This document shows positions 1-9,609 of a stretch of DNA of 64,000 nt, in pieces. Numbering within the stretch: the first letter of the stretch is position 1; each line of letters opens with the position of its first letter. The position numbers and the translations under genes were made by a program. A model generated the notes under the pieces. That model did not search any database and was not told the origin of the DNA. It worked only from the letters and a program-made list of their open reading frames with translations. The stretch is from Thermasporomyces composti (lineage in GTDB: Bacteria; Actinomycetota; Actinomycetes; Propionibacteriales; Actinopolymorphaceae), in NCBI RefSeq assembly GCF_003386795.1, contig NZ_QTUC01000001.1, positions 1,674,001-1,738,000 on the forward strand. The letters are read 5' to 3'.

Positions 1-48
1 CCTGGGCGCCCGGCGTCACCTGTCGACCGCAGACCTGCCGGGAACCGG

Positions 49-705
49 TCAGCGAGGCGGCCCGTAGCGGCGGTAGCACCACTCCTCGTGCCACACGTGG
101 TGGTAGACCCCGCGCGTGAGGTAGCTGCCGAGGTCGGTGATCGGGTACCGGCCGTGGTCGTGGTAGAGCCACCAGTACGGCACCACGGTGGCGACCACGT
201 AGTGCGACACCACGAGGGGGAGGTAGAGCGGGCCGAACAACCGCGCCTGGAGGATGTGCCCGTGCTCGTGCCGGTGGACGGCTGGCGCGACACCGGCGAT
301 GACGGTGCCGATCGTGGTGACGTACCGCACGCCCCCGATCGGCGGAAACACACCGTTGACCAAGTGCACGGCGCCGCTGTGCCGGGTGAGGTCCGGCTCG
401 ACGCGGTTGCCGAGCAGCAGGTTGACGGCGAGGAAGACCGCGCCAGCCCACGTGTTCGGCAGACTCCAGGTCACGTCGACCGCGACGGCGAGCAGCCCTC
501 GACCGCGACGCACGTCGTACGGCTCCCACCGCGCCACCGCCCAGCCGAAGACGCCACCCGGCACTCCTCCGACGAGCGCACCGAGCGCGAGCCCGATCCA
601 ACGCCCGTCCCCGAGACCGCTCCCGAGGAGGAGGCCCAGCCCAGCGGACACCGCGAGGAGGACCAGCGCGACCAGTCCGCCCACCACAGGAGAGGGTGTC
701 CGCAC
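49..705 (-). CDS. Membrane protein with HEHGH metal-site motif
   Basis: I do not recognise a named family. The 218-residue product has hydrophobic helices near residues 8-31, 36-58 and 81-99 and an HEHGH motif at 146-150, followed by GPLYLP. HExxH is the zinc-binding motif of many metallopeptidases, and similar H-E-x-G-H-x-x-Q plus GPLYLP stretches occur in uncharacterised bacterial membrane proteins. A His/Trp/Tyr-rich C-terminus follows. The GTG start at 705 lies 15 nt after the purB stop, so the gene is probably cotranscribed with purB. Proteolytic activity is an inference only. Confidence 0.75.
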   Translation of the reverse strand: MRTPSPVVGGLVALVLLAVSAGLGLLLGSGLGDGRWIGLALGALVGGVPGGVFGWAVARWEPYDVRRGRGLLAVAVDVTWSLPNTWAGAVFLAVNLLLGNRVEPDLTRHSGAVHLVNGVFPPIGGVRYVTTIGTVIAGVAPAVHRHEHGHILQARLFGPLYLPLVVSHYVVATVVPYWWLYHDHGRYPITDLGSYLTRGVYHHVWHEEWCYRRYGPPR

Positions 706-719
706 CCTGATCGCGCCCG

Positions 720-2150
720 CTACAAGATCGCGCCAGGCTCGTACGCCGCGGCGTCCGGATAGCGCCGCACGACCTCCTCGACGCGCCGCACGACGGTGGC
801 GACCTGCGCCGACGCGGCGCCGGTGAACGCCAGCGGCTCGTCGAGGAGCGCCGCGAGCTCGTCCCGCGACAGCCCGAGACGATCGTCGGAGGCGAGCCGG
901 TCGAGCAGGTCGTTCTGGTCGGCCCCCTTCTCCCGCATGGCCAGCGCCACGGCGACCGCGTGCTCCTTGATGACCTCGTGCGCGGTCTCCCGGCCGACGC
1001 CGCGCCGCACGGCCGCCAGGAGGATCTTCGTCGTCGCCAGGAACGGCAGGTAGCGGTCGAGCTCCCGTCGTACGACGGCCGGGAAGGCTCCGAACTCGCC
1101 CAGCACGGTGAGGAACGTTTGGAACAGCCCGTCCGCCGCGAAGAACGCGTCCGGCAACGCCACCCGGCGGACGACCGAGCAGGAGACGTCGCCCTCGTTC
1201 CACTGGTCGCCAGCGAGCTCCCCCACCATCGACAGATAGCCGCGCAGGACGACCGCCAGCCCGTTGACCCGTTCACACGACCGGGTGTTCATCTTGTGCG
1301 GCATGGCCGAGGAACCGACCTGGCCAGGCTGGAAGCCCTCGGTGACCAGCTCCTGGCCGGCCATCAACCGGATCGTCGTGGCGAGGCTGGACGGCGCTGC
1401 CGCCGCCTGGACGAGCGCGGAGAGGACGTCGAAGTCGAGGGAGCGTGGGTAGACCTGACCCACGCTGGTGAGCACTCGCTCGAAGCCCAGGTGCTCCGCG
1501 ACGCGACGCTCCAACTCGGCCAGCTTGCCCGCGTCGCCGTCGAGCAGGTCGAGCTGGTCCTGGGCCGTCCCGACGGGACCCTTGATGCCGCGCAGCGGGT
1601 ACCGCGCGATCAGGTCCTCCAGCCGCTCGAACGCGACGAGCAGCTCCTCCGCCGCCGTGGCGAAGCGCTTGCCCAGCGTGGTGGCCTGGGCGGGGACGTT
1701 GTGACTGCGGCCGACCATGACCAGGTCGGCGTACTCGGTGGCCCGCGCGGCCAGTCGTGCCAGGGTGGCGACGACCCGGTCGCGGATCAGCTCCAGCGAC
1801 GCCCGGATCTGCAGCTGCTCGACGTTCTCGGTCAGGTCCCGACTGGTCATCCCCTTGTGGATGTGCTCGTGCCCCGCGAGCGCCACGAACTCCTCGATGC
1901 GGGCCTTCACGTCGTGACGGGTGACCTTCTCGCGGGCTCGGATCGAGTCGAGGTCGACGTTCTCGACGACCCGCTCGTACGCCTCGAGCACCTCGTCGGG
2001 CACCTCGACGCCGAGGTCACGCTGAGCGCGGAGCACCGCGATCCACAGCCGCCGTTCGAGGACGACCTTGTGCGCCGGCGACCACAGCCGGACCAGCTCC
2101 GCGGAGGCGTACCGGGAGGCGAGGACGTTGGGAATCGAGGGCGCTGCCAC
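720..2150 (-). CDS. purB: Adenylosuccinate lyase
   Basis: PurB cleaves SAICAR to AICAR and adenylosuccinate to AMP, both with release of fumarate, in cytosolic purine synthesis. The fumarase/aspartase signature GSSAMPHKMN is present, and the N-terminus IPNVLASRYAS is typical of actinobacterial PurB. I prefer the GTG at 2150 (476 aa), which has purine-rich AAAGAA upstream and matches the usual N-terminus. A GTG at 2177 would add nine residues. It is divergent from the LLM oxidoreductase and followed closely by the HEHGH membrane protein. Confidence 0.95.
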   Translation of the reverse strand: MAAPSIPNVLASRYASAELVRLWSPAHKVVLERRLWIAVLRAQRDLGVEVPDEVLEAYERVVENVDLDSIRAREKVTRHDVKARIEEFVALAGHEHIHKGMTSRDLTENVEQLQIRASLELIRDRVVATLARLAARATEYADLVMVGRSHNVPAQATTLGKRFATAAEELLVAFERLEDLIARYPLRGIKGPVGTAQDQLDLLDGDAGKLAELERRVAEHLGFERVLTSVGQVYPRSLDFDVLSALVQAAAAPSSLATTIRLMAGQELVTEGFQPGQVGSSAMPHKMNTRSCERVNGLAVVLRGYLSMVGELAGDQWNEGDVSCSVVRRVALPDAFFAADGLFQTFLTVLGEFGAFPAVVRRELDRYLPFLATTKILLAAVRRGVGRETAHEVIKEHAVAVALAMREKGADQNDLLDRLASDDRLGLSRDELAALLDEPLAFTGAASAQVATVVRRVEEVVRRYPDAAAYEPGAIL

Positions 2151-2284
2151 ACCCGCATTCTTTCGCGCTGGGCCCACGCTCGTCTGGACCGGGCCACCGC
2201 TCGGCGGTCCAGACCCGTCGGCAAAGACTCCACCACGCGGCGCTCCGGCGCGCCGGACCGGCGGAGAGGTCCCTCGTAGGCTGG

Positions 2285-3079
2285 GTGAATATGACCAAAC
2301 CTGTCAGGGTGGCTGTGCAGCTCCAGCCCCAGCACGCCGACTACGCCCAGATCCGGGACACCGTGGCCCGCGCCGAGGAGGCCGGCGTCGACATCATCTA
2401 CAACTGGGACCACTTCTTCCCGCTCTACGGCGACCCGGACGGCAAGCACTTCGAGTGCTGGACGATGCTCGGCGCCTGGGCGGAGCAGACGTCCCGAGTG
2501 GAGATCGGCGCGCTCGTCACCTGCAACAGCTACCGCAACCCCGACTTGCTCGCCGACATGGCCCGCACGGTCGACCACATGAGCGGCGGCCGGCTCATCC
2601 TGGGCATCGGGGCGGGCTGGTTCGAGCGTGACTACACCGAGTACGGCTACGAGTTCGGCACACCCGGCACGCGGTTGGACGCGCTCGAGGCCGCGCTTCC
2701 GCGCATCGTGCGTCGGTGGGAGCGGCTGAACCCGCCGCCCACTCGCCAGATCCCGATCCTCATCGGGGGTGGTGGCGAGCGGCGCACGCTCCGTTATGCA
2801 GCCCAGTACGCGCACATCTGGCACGGCTTCGGCGACGTCGAGACCGCCCGCCACAAGTGCGCCGTCCTCGACCGGTGGTGCCAGGAGATCGGACGCGACC
2901 CCAACGAGATCGAGCGCTCGATCGGTGTGGACGGCCCACCCACCCAAGCGGAGGAGTTCGTCGCCGTCGGGATCACCCAGTTCACCGTGGGCGTGTCCGG
3001 ACCCGACTACGACCTGACGACGCTCCGCCAGTGGATCGCCTGGCGGGACGAGTTCAACGCCAAGACCGGCCGGGGTTGA
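2285..3079 (+). CDS. LLM-class F420-dependent oxidoreductase
   Basis: This is a luciferase-like (beta/alpha)8-barrel flavin/F420 oxidoreductase of about 264 residues. Family features are the N-terminal strand with VAVQLQPQ, the WDHFF segment, the central GGRLILGIGAGW motif and the IPILIGGGGERRTLR segment. Such enzymes usually move hydride between F420H2 and a small organic substrate in the cytosol; the substrate here cannot be read from sequence. The start is GTG 2285 or ATG 2291, with no strong ribosome site. It is divergent from purB. Confidence 0.88.
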   Translation: MNMTKPVRVAVQLQPQHADYAQIRDTVARAEEAGVDIIYNWDHFFPLYGDPDGKHFECWTMLGAWAEQTSRVEIGALVTCNSYRNPDLLADMARTVDHMSGGRLILGIGAGWFERDYTEYGYEFGTPGTRLDALEAALPRIVRRWERLNPPPTRQIPILIGGGGERRTLRYAAQYAHIWHGFGDVETARHKCAVLDRWCQEIGRDPNEIERSIGVDGPPTQAEEFVAVGITQFTVGVSGPDYDLTTLRQWIAWRDEFNAKTGRG

Positions 3080-3903
3080 CCGAACCAGCTCTGGCTGGCC
3101 AGCCGACGGTCAGTTCGTCCGGTTCCGTCCAGGGACGGCGCAGGGTCAGTCGGTTCTCGTCCGGCTGGCCCTGCGCTCCCCTTTGGAGCCTTTGGAGGAA
3201 TCTCCCACCGAGGTCGTCGAACACTGGGTGATCCACCATCGCCGCATCCCCGGGGTCCCTGGTTCGCTGAGGAGCCGTGACGACCTCGGACGAGCAGCGC
3301 GTGATGATTCCCGCCCGGGAGAGCCGGGCCGTCCAGGTGCGGGCCGGGCAGCGGGACACCCTCGGCGCCCAGCAGCCGACCCGTCCGGTCCACCACCGCC
3401 AGCGGCAGGTCGTGGTCCCGTCGCAGCACACGCAGCACCCCGGCGGCCCCCGAGCCGACCGAGATCGCCTCAGCGAGCGCGTCACCCCGGCGCACTGTCC
3501 GAAGCAAGGCGCGCTGACGTCGCTCCGCGTACACGGTCGCGACGGCCCGCGACACCGCGGTGAACGGCACGGTCGCGGAGATCTCCAGGAGCGGCAGCTC
3601 GGCGTCCCGGCAGGCGGCGATCAGATCCGGTGGCGTGGTCGGAGCCTGCTCGCGGAGCCCGAAGACGATCCCGGCACCACCCGCCCGTACCACGTTGGCG
3701 ACGAACGTGGCGGAGGACTCGGCGCCCTCGTGCCACAGCCCGTTGGTGAGCACCAGCTCGCGCTGCCGGAGGTAGGGCGACGGGTCGAGGAGCTCGGTGT
3801 TGTGCACCCAGACCACGTCCGCGTCCAGCGCCCCGGGGCGACCGGCGGCGAGGACCCGCAGCTCGAGCGCCTCGTCGGCGACCAGCGACCGGATGGTGAG
3901 CAC
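3007..3903 (-). pseudogene. Truncated PucR-type transcriptional regulator
   Basis: The first ~210 codons (3903 down to about 3274) match the N-terminal half of PucR/CdaR-like regulators: a PucR domain (residues 1-125, with LVLTNGLWHEG and GIVFGLRE) and the start of the linker domain (VVDRTGRLLGAEG). The usual central domain and C-terminal helix-turn-helix are missing, while full-length relatives are roughly 400-550 residues. After residue ~210 the frame is low-complexity Gly/Pro/Arg sequence overlapping the end of the LLM gene. It looks like a 3'-deleted remnant that could not bind DNA. Start GTG 3903. Confidence 0.7.
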
Positions 3904-4037
3904 GACGGGAACCTATCCCGCCCCCTCGCCGACACCCGGCGCGAACGGATCACCCGAAATTCACCCAATCCCGCACAGCCACGACGTAGCCTGCGCGAAG
4001 GGGAACGGGCCACCGCTCGTCGCGAAACGGGGACACC

Positions 4038-4322
4038 ATGCAGATGCCCGTCATCGACAGCTGCACCGTCGAAAGCTGCGCCTACAACCGGCAGCGGGAG
4101 TGCCACGCGCTCGCGATCACGGTAGGCAACACGGACGGCGCTCGCTGCGAGACGTTCTTCGACACCGACATGAAAGGTGGCGACCCGGAGAACCTCGGAC
4201 ACGTGGGCGCCTGCCGGATGGTGGACTGCGTGCACAACGTCTCGCTGGAGTGCCAGGCGCCCGGCATCGTCGTCGGCTACCAGCAGGACCACGTCGTCGA
4301 CTGCCTGACGTACCAGACCTGA
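4038..4322 (+). CDS. DUF1540 cysteine-rich protein
   Basis: A 94-residue cytosolic protein with two tandem DUF1540 modules. The cysteines sit at 9, 14, 22 and 37 and again at 59, 64, 72 and 89, with the same spacing in each half (C-x4-C-x7-C, then a later C). Four cysteines per module suggests metal binding, but no function is established. GGGGAC lies just before the ATG. The gene converges on purD. Confidence 0.88.
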   Translation: MQMPVIDSCTVESCAYNRQRECHALAITVGNTDGARCETFFDTDMKGGDPENLGHVGACRMVDCVHNVSLECQAPGIVVGYQQDHVVDCLTYQT

Positions 4323-4412
4323 TCGGCCACCCGTGACCGGGCTGGGCCGGGCCAGGGGCGAGCCGGTCGCAGCGGTCGACCCCACCTCGCCGTCAGGTCT
4401 GCGTCGGGCGAT

Positions 4413-5666
4413 TCAGGCCGACTGGCCCGCTGCCTTCGCGGCGATGTCCCGCCGGTAGTGGGCGCCCTCGATGCGAATCCGCCCCACCGCGTCGTAGGCC
4501 CGCACCCGGGCGGCGGCCACATCCGGGCCCGTGGCCGTGACCGCGAGGACGCGTCCGCCTGCCGTCACGAGCCGACCGTCCGAGTCGACGGCCGTCCCCG
4601 CGTGGAAGACCCGGACGCCCTCCAGAGCCGCGAGCTCGTCCAGTCCCTCGACGAGGTCGCCGCGGCGAGGCGTGCCGGGGTAGCCCTCGGCGGCCACGAC
4701 GACCGTGACAGCCGCACCGGGATCCCAGCGCGGCGGTTCGGCACCGGCGAGCCCTCCGGTCGCGGCGGCGTGGAGGAGACCGCCCACGGGCGAGCGCAGC
4801 AACGTCAATACCGACTGGGTCTCCGGGTCACCGAAGCGGGCGTTGAACTCCACCACGCGCACCCCGCGCGAGGTGAGGGCCAGCCCGGCGTAGAGGAGTC
4901 CGGCGAAGGGCGTGCCCCGGCGGCGGAGCTCGTCGACGGTGGGTTGCAGGATGCGCGCGACGACCTCATCGGCGAGGTCGGCGGGAGCCCACGGCAGCGG
5001 CGCGTACGCCCCCATCCCCCCGGTGTTGGGGCCGGTGTCACCGTCGCCGACGCGCTTGAAGTCCTGTGCGGGTACGAGCGGGACGACCGTCGTACCGTCG
5101 GTGACACCGAACAGCGACACCTCCGGTCCGTCGAGGTACTCCTCGACCACCACCCGCCCGCACGCGGCGGCATGCGCCAGCGCGGCCTCGCGGTCGGTGG
5201 TGACGACGACCCCCTTGCCTGCCGCGAGCCCGTCGTTCTTCACGACGTATGGTGAGCCGAACTCGTCCAACGCGGCGGCGACCTGGGTGGGGTCCTCACA
5301 GACCCGCGCCGCCGCGGTGGGCACCCCGGCGGCCGCCATGACCTCCTTGGCGAACGCCTTCGATCCTTCGATCCGCGCGGCCTCCGCCGACGGCCCGAAG
5401 CAGGGGATGCCGCACTCCCGCACGGCGTCGGCGACTCCCGCGACGAGCGGGGCCTCGGGTCCGATCACCACTAGGTCGACCTGGAGCTTCCGCGCCAGGT
5501 CCGCGACCGCCGCACCGTCGGTCGCCTCGACCGCGTGGATCTCCGCGAGCTCGGCGATACCCGGGTTGCCCGGTGCCGCGTGTACGACCTCGACCGTCGG
5601 GTCATCCGCCAGCGCACGGACCAGGGCGTGTTCCCGACCACCGGCGCCCACGACGAGCACGTCCAT
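4413..5666 (-). CDS. purD: Phosphoribosylamine-glycine ligase
   Basis: GAR synthetase joins phosphoribosylamine to glycine using ATP, the second step of purine synthesis. The N-terminus MDVLVVGAGGREHALV, the ATP-grasp segment PYVVKNDGLAAGKGVVV and the GGMGAYAPLPW motif are diagnostic. ATG 5666 starts exactly at this conserved N-terminus and gives 417 aa, the usual length. It lies 69 nt downstream of the NYN gene, so it may be read from the sortase operon as well as from its own promoter. Confidence 0.96.
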   Translation of the reverse strand: MDVLVVGAGGREHALVRALADDPTVEVVHAAPGNPGIAELAEIHAVEATDGAAVADLARKLQVDLVVIGPEAPLVAGVADAVRECGIPCFGPSAEAARIEGSKAFAKEVMAAAGVPTAAARVCEDPTQVAAALDEFGSPYVVKNDGLAAGKGVVVTTDREAALAHAAACGRVVVEEYLDGPEVSLFGVTDGTTVVPLVPAQDFKRVGDGDTGPNTGGMGAYAPLPWAPADLADEVVARILQPTVDELRRRGTPFAGLLYAGLALTSRGVRVVEFNARFGDPETQSVLTLLRSPVGGLLHAAATGGLAGAEPPRWDPGAAVTVVVAAEGYPGTPRRGDLVEGLDELAALEGVRVFHAGTAVDSDGRLVTAGGRVLAVTATGPDVAAARVRAYDAVGRIRIEGAHYRRDIAAKAAGQSA

Positions 5667-5735
5667 GGCACCCGACCCTAACGACGCCGTGATCGCGTCG
5701 ATCGCCGACCCCGCCGTCGACACGGGCGACGGACG

Positions 5736-6143
5736 TCACGACGGCGGCGGGTGCGGCGGCGGGTACACGGCACGCGGGCCGACCACCTCCGCGCCCAGCG
5801 CCTCGACACGTTCCCGCAGCTCCCGATCAGCGGTGACCACGACCCGGCGCCGGCGGGGGTCCGCCTGGGCGACGAGGTCGACGATCGTGTCGTCGGCCGC
5901 TCCAGCGGCCGAGACAACCCGAACATTCGGCGTGCTCTCCACGCCGCGCGCCGCTCCCTCGACGACGAGGGTCACGTCGACGGGTGGCTCGACCTCGTCC
6001 CCGATCCCCGCGACCGCCACCGGGCCCAGCGCTTCCCGCAGACGTCGGATCGCGGCCTCCCGGTCCCGCCACCAGCCGTCCGGCACCGAGCCGACGACGT
6101 TCGCGCCGTCGACCACGACGAGGGGTCGTTCGTCACTGCTCAC
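5736..6143 (-). CDS. NYN/PIN-like nuclease-fold protein
   Basis: A 135-residue single-domain protein of the NYN (PIN-like) fold, often annotated as NTP pyrophosphohydrolase in actinobacteria. Acidic positions expected at a metal site are D12 and N15 in VVVDGANVVG, D84-D85 in the DDTIVDL segment and D106 in VVTADREL. These suggest RNA or nucleotide phosphoryl chemistry; the substrate is unknown. The GTG start overlaps the sortase stop by 4 nt (GTGA), so the two are translationally coupled. The tail is Pro-rich. Confidence 0.8.
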   Translation of the reverse strand: MSSDERPLVVVDGANVVGSVPDGWWRDREAAIRRLREALGPVAVAGIGDEVEPPVDVTLVVEGAARGVESTPNVRVVSAAGAADDTIVDLVAQADPRRRRVVVTADRELRERVEALGAEVVGPRAVYPPPHPPPS

Positions 6144-6754
6144 CGATTCAGCCTTTCCCGCGTCGGCACCGCGCGTACCGGCGCGGCGACCACGACGACG
6201 TTGGAGAGGTACCTCCGTCCGTCCCAGTCGTCGCAGCTGACCAGGACGAGCCGCGGCGGCCCGTCTCGGGCGAAGAGCCGCTCCGCGGCGTCGGCGAGGG
6301 CGTCCTTGTGAAAGGTCTGGACGCGTTCGACGGTGTAGCGCAGGACGCCGCTTGACGTTCGAACGTCGATCCGGTCACCTCGCCGCAGCCGCGACACGTG
6401 GTCGAAGGCACCGCCACCGGTGTGCACGGTGTGGCCGGCGACCACCGTCCGCCCTCGCGCGGCACCGGGCGCGGCACCACCGGACCACCACCCGACGACG
6501 TCGGGTCGGCGGGGAGGCCGCATCGTCCGATCGGGACCGACGTCGACCGCCACGACCTGCGCCCGGACCCCGAGGCGGGGGATGGCCAAGCGTTGCGGCG
6601 GTGCCGGCCTCAGCCTCGGTTCGAGCATGCCGCGGGCGGACGCCGCGGGAGACCGGGCAGCTGTCGGCTCCTCCTCGGCCATTGGTCCCCAGACCACGAG
6701 CGCCGCGAAGAGACCAACGCCGAGGAGGACGCCGGCGAGACGGCGCTCAGACAC
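6140..6754 (-). CDS. Class F sortase
   Basis: A membrane-anchored transpeptidase of 204 residues. An N-terminal helix (residues 6-25) is followed by the sortase beta-barrel with catalytic His108 (VVAGHTVH), Cys174 (LVLVSCDDWDG) and Arg180/181. Class F sortases of actinobacteria join proteins with sorting signals to cell-wall acceptors outside the membrane. The GTG start overlaps the upstream gene's stop by 8 nt. That gene encodes a secreted protein with a C-terminal membrane anchor and is the natural candidate substrate. Confidence 0.9.
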   Translation of the reverse strand: MSERRLAGVLLGVGLFAALVVWGPMAEEEPTAARSPAASARGMLEPRLRPAPPQRLAIPRLGVRAQVVAVDVGPDRTMRPPRRPDVVGWWSGGAAPGAARGRTVVAGHTVHTGGGAFDHVSRLRRGDRIDVRTSSGVLRYTVERVQTFHKDALADAAERLFARDGPPRLVLVSCDDWDGRRYLSNVVVVAAPVRAVPTRERLNR

Positions 6755-7880
6755 GACGGCGCCGCCGGTGGAGCAGGACGCCGAGGACCACGCCGGCGAG
6801 CGCCATCAGCGCCAGGCCGACCGTCGGGCGCTCGACTGCCGTCGGTCGCGTCGCTGCCATTCCCGGCGGCGGCGCGGCGAGCCCGGCGGGGACCGCCGTC
6901 GGGACGAGGGTCGGCGCGACCGTCGGCGTCGGCGCCGCCGTCGGCGTCGGACTGGGTGGGGTGCGGCGAACCACCGCCCGGTTCGGACCGCAGGAGACCG
7001 TGCCGACCGTGATGTCGGCGAGCTGGTCGGGGACGACGCCCACCCGCAGGGCGGTGACCCGCAACCCGCCCGCCTCGCGGACGCGTTCGTCCGTCGCTAC
7101 CGTCAGCAGGTCACCGGTCGGCAGCTGATCGGTGGGAAGCTGCTCGAGCAGCTGACTCAGCACGTCACCGAGCCCGGGGATCTCCAGCAGCTCGGCGAGC
7201 TGGTCCAAGACGTCGAGCAGCCCGAGCCGAACCCCCTCCGGTGTGATCGTCGCGACGTCGAGTCGTTGCCCGGCGACGACCGCGACGACCGAGGCGTCGA
7301 CCACGCTGGCCGAGCCGGTGATGTCGTGGGGGGTGGCCCGGCACGTCGCGGTCACCGCCCGACCCTCCACACGAAGCTCGAGCTCCGGCAGCTCGAGCGG
7401 CCCCGGCAGGTCGGGCAGCTCCAGCGGTCCCGCGGACGAGAGGACGTCGCCGAGCCCGAGCTGGTCGAGCGAGCCGAGGGAGACCTCGATCCGGCCGCCG
7501 GGCTCGACGAGACAGCTGCCGGCCGGACCGACCCGAACCATCCCGTCGCGACCCACGAGACCGGCGCACGCGGCTGAGGTGCCGTCGCCACTGGCAGTGG
7601 CGTCCTGGCCGAGCACACCACCCACGACCCCGACCTGATGGTCGAGGAGGGGAAGAACCGGCGTGTTCCGCCCGGAGGTCCGTTCCTCGGCGCCGTCGTG
7701 CGTCGCCGTGTAGGCCCCGGTCCCTACCTGCTCGCCCGCGAGGGTCACCGTCGCGGCACTCGCCGACGCCTGGCTGACGGGGATCCGGGCTGGCGCCGAC
7801 CCGGCGGTCGCCACCACCAGACAGCTGGCCCCGACACCGGCTCCGACGACGATGCCGAGCGCGCGACGCAGCGAGTCCAT
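6747..7880 (-). CDS. Secreted cell-surface protein with Pro/Thr stalk and C-terminal anchor
   Basis: 377 residues. A signal peptide (about 1-42) is followed by a beta-rich extracellular region resembling choice-of-anchor P proteins, a Pro/Thr-rich stalk (about 305-345), a hydrophobic helix and a terminal RRRRR run. This is the architecture of sortase-sorted proteins, and a sortase gene overlaps its 3' end, yet no LPxTG motif precedes the helix. The nearest candidates are the VERPTVG and AATRPTAV segments. The start ATG 7880 has GGGAGG upstream. Adhesion or wall-surface roles are plausible but unproven. Confidence 0.75.
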   Translation of the reverse strand: MDSLRRALGIVVGAGVGASCLVVATAGSAPARIPVSQASASAATVTLAGEQVGTGAYTATHDGAEERTSGRNTPVLPLLDHQVGVVGGVLGQDATASGDGTSAACAGLVGRDGMVRVGPAGSCLVEPGGRIEVSLGSLDQLGLGDVLSSAGPLELPDLPGPLELPELELRVEGRAVTATCRATPHDITGSASVVDASVVAVVAGQRLDVATITPEGVRLGLLDVLDQLAELLEIPGLGDVLSQLLEQLPTDQLPTGDLLTVATDERVREAGGLRVTALRVGVVPDQLADITVGTVSCGPNRAVVRRTPPSPTPTAAPTPTVAPTLVPTAVPAGLAAPPPGMAATRPTAVERPTVGLALMALAGVVLGVLLHRRRRRV

Positions 7881-8101
7881 GAACGCCCTCCCGCCCGGGA
7901 GCGAACCGCTCCCGTCCGGACCGCGAACCTGCGCAGTGAGAACGATCGGGCGCGCGCCCGGTTACGACGGTGGGGTGACGCCACGTGCAGACGTCGCCGC
8001 GGCCCTGGCCGAGGCACACCCAAACCTGGACGACGCCCTGGCCTGGAGACGGCCCGGTCCGGAGGAAGGGCGGGCGATGAGCGACGCTGAGGGCGGGCGT
8101 G

Positions 8102-9385
8102 TCAGATCAGGTCGCGCAGCACGATGACCGCGTCCCGACCCCGACCGACCCCGATCCCGGCGATGGGTGTGCCGATGAGTTCCTCCACCGCTTTGACGTA
8201 GGCCTGTGCGGCCCTGGGCAGGTCCTCGAACGTCCGGCAGCCGGAGATGTCCTCCGACCAGCCGTCGAGGTACTCGTAGATCGGCTTGGCGTGGTGGAAC
8301 TCGGTCTGGGTCAACGGCATCTCGTCGTGTCGCGTGCCGTCGACCTCGTAGGCCACGCACACCGGGATCCGCTCGAAGCCGGAGAGGACGTCGAGCTTGG
8401 TGAGGAAGTAGTCGGTGAAGCCGTTGATGCGGCTGGAGTACCGCGCGATGACCACGTCGAGCCACCCGCACCGGCGGGGCCGACCCGTGGTCACGCCGTA
8501 CTCGCCGCCGATCTCACGGAGGCGGTCGCCGTCCCCGTCGTGCAGCTCCGTGGGGAACGGCCCCGACCCCACCCGGGTGGTGTAGGCCTTGAGGACGCCG
8601 ATCACCCGATCGATCCGCGTCGGACCGATGCCGGAGCCGATGCAGGCACCACCGGCCGTGGGGTTGGACGACGTGACGAACGGATACGTGCCGTGGTCGA
8701 CGTCGAGCAAGGCGCCCTGAGCGCCTTCGAGCAAGACGACCTTGCCCTCGTCGAGCGCGCGGTTGAGCAGCGCCGACGTGTCGGTGACGTAGGGGCGGAT
8801 GGCGTCGGCGTAACCGAGGAAGCCCTCGACGATGCTGTCGACTTCGATCGCGCGGCGGTTGTAGACCTTGACCAGCAGGTGGTTCTTCTGCTCGAGCGCA
8901 CCCTCCACCTTCTGCCGGAGGATGCCGGGGTCGAACAGGTCCTGCACCCGGACGCCCACCCGGTTCACCTTGTCGGCGTACGTGGGGCCGATACCACGGC
9001 CGGTCGTGCCGATGCGGTTCTTGCCGAGGAAGCGTTCCGTCACCTTGTCGAGGGTGACGTTGTAGGGCGCGATCAGGTGCGCGTTGGCGGAGATCAGCAA
9101 GTCGGAGCAGCTGACTCCCCGGGACTCCAGCAGCTCGATCTCGTGGAGCAGGACCGCCGGGTCGATCACCACGCCGTTGCCCAGCACCGGGACGACGCCC
9201 GGGGTGAGGGTGCCGGAGGGAAGGAGGTGCATGTCGTAGGTCTCGCCGTCGACGACGACCGTGTGGCCGGCGTTGTTGCCCCCCTGGTAACGCACGCAGT
9301 AGTCGATGGAGCTGCCCAGCAGGTCTGTGACCTTCCCTTTGCCCTCATCACCCCACTGGGCGCCAACCAGCACAATCGCGGGCAT
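8102..9385 (-). CDS. purA: Adenylosuccinate synthetase
   Basis: PurA condenses IMP with aspartate using GTP, the committed step to AMP. The P-loop-like WGDEGKGK is at residues 11-18, followed by NAGHTVV and the C-terminal VAYEVDGTR segment. ATG 9385 gives 427 aa, the usual length, beginning [15 protein letters not shown]. With purB and purD it makes three purine genes in 9 kb, each in a separate transcription unit. A 220-bp spacer without recognisable features separates it from the anchored-protein gene. Confidence 0.97.
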   Translation of the reverse strand: MPAIVLVGAQWGDEGKGKVTDLLGSSIDYCVRYQGGNNAGHTVVVDGETYDMHLLPSGTLTPGVVPVLGNGVVIDPAVLLHEIELLESRGVSCSDLLISANAHLIAPYNVTLDKVTERFLGKNRIGTTGRGIGPTYADKVNRVGVRVQDLFDPGILRQKVEGALEQKNHLLVKVYNRRAIEVDSIVEGFLGYADAIRPYVTDTSALLNRALDEGKVVLLEGAQGALLDVDHGTYPFVTSSNPTAGGACIGSGIGPTRIDRVIGVLKAYTTRVGSGPFPTELHDGDGDRLREIGGEYGVTTGRPRRCGWLDVVIARYSSRINGFTDYFLTKLDVLSGFERIPVCVAYEVDGTRHDEMPLTQTEFHHAKPIYEYLDGWSEDISGCRTFEDLPRAAQAYVKAVEELIGTPIAGIGVGRGRDAVIVLRDLI

Positions 9386-9609
9386 GGGGATCCTTCCCGG
9401 TGACGGACGTCCAGCCGTCACCGCATCCTCAACGAACGTGTACCCAGGCACGCGCGGCGAGTCGCGGCCACGGCTCCTGCGCAGGCCAGGTTAGCCGGTC
9501 GACACCCACGCGAGCGTCGCGGTACACGCTGGGGTCCGACGGGCCAGTCTCGGCCGCCGCAACCCTCGCGGAGAGTCACCAAAGGGGATCAGAACGGTAT
9601 GGTGCCGGC

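Noticed and set aside
4322-4413. Terminator between DUF1540 and purD
   Set aside because: The spacer is GC-rich but no stem longer than 6 bp was convincing.
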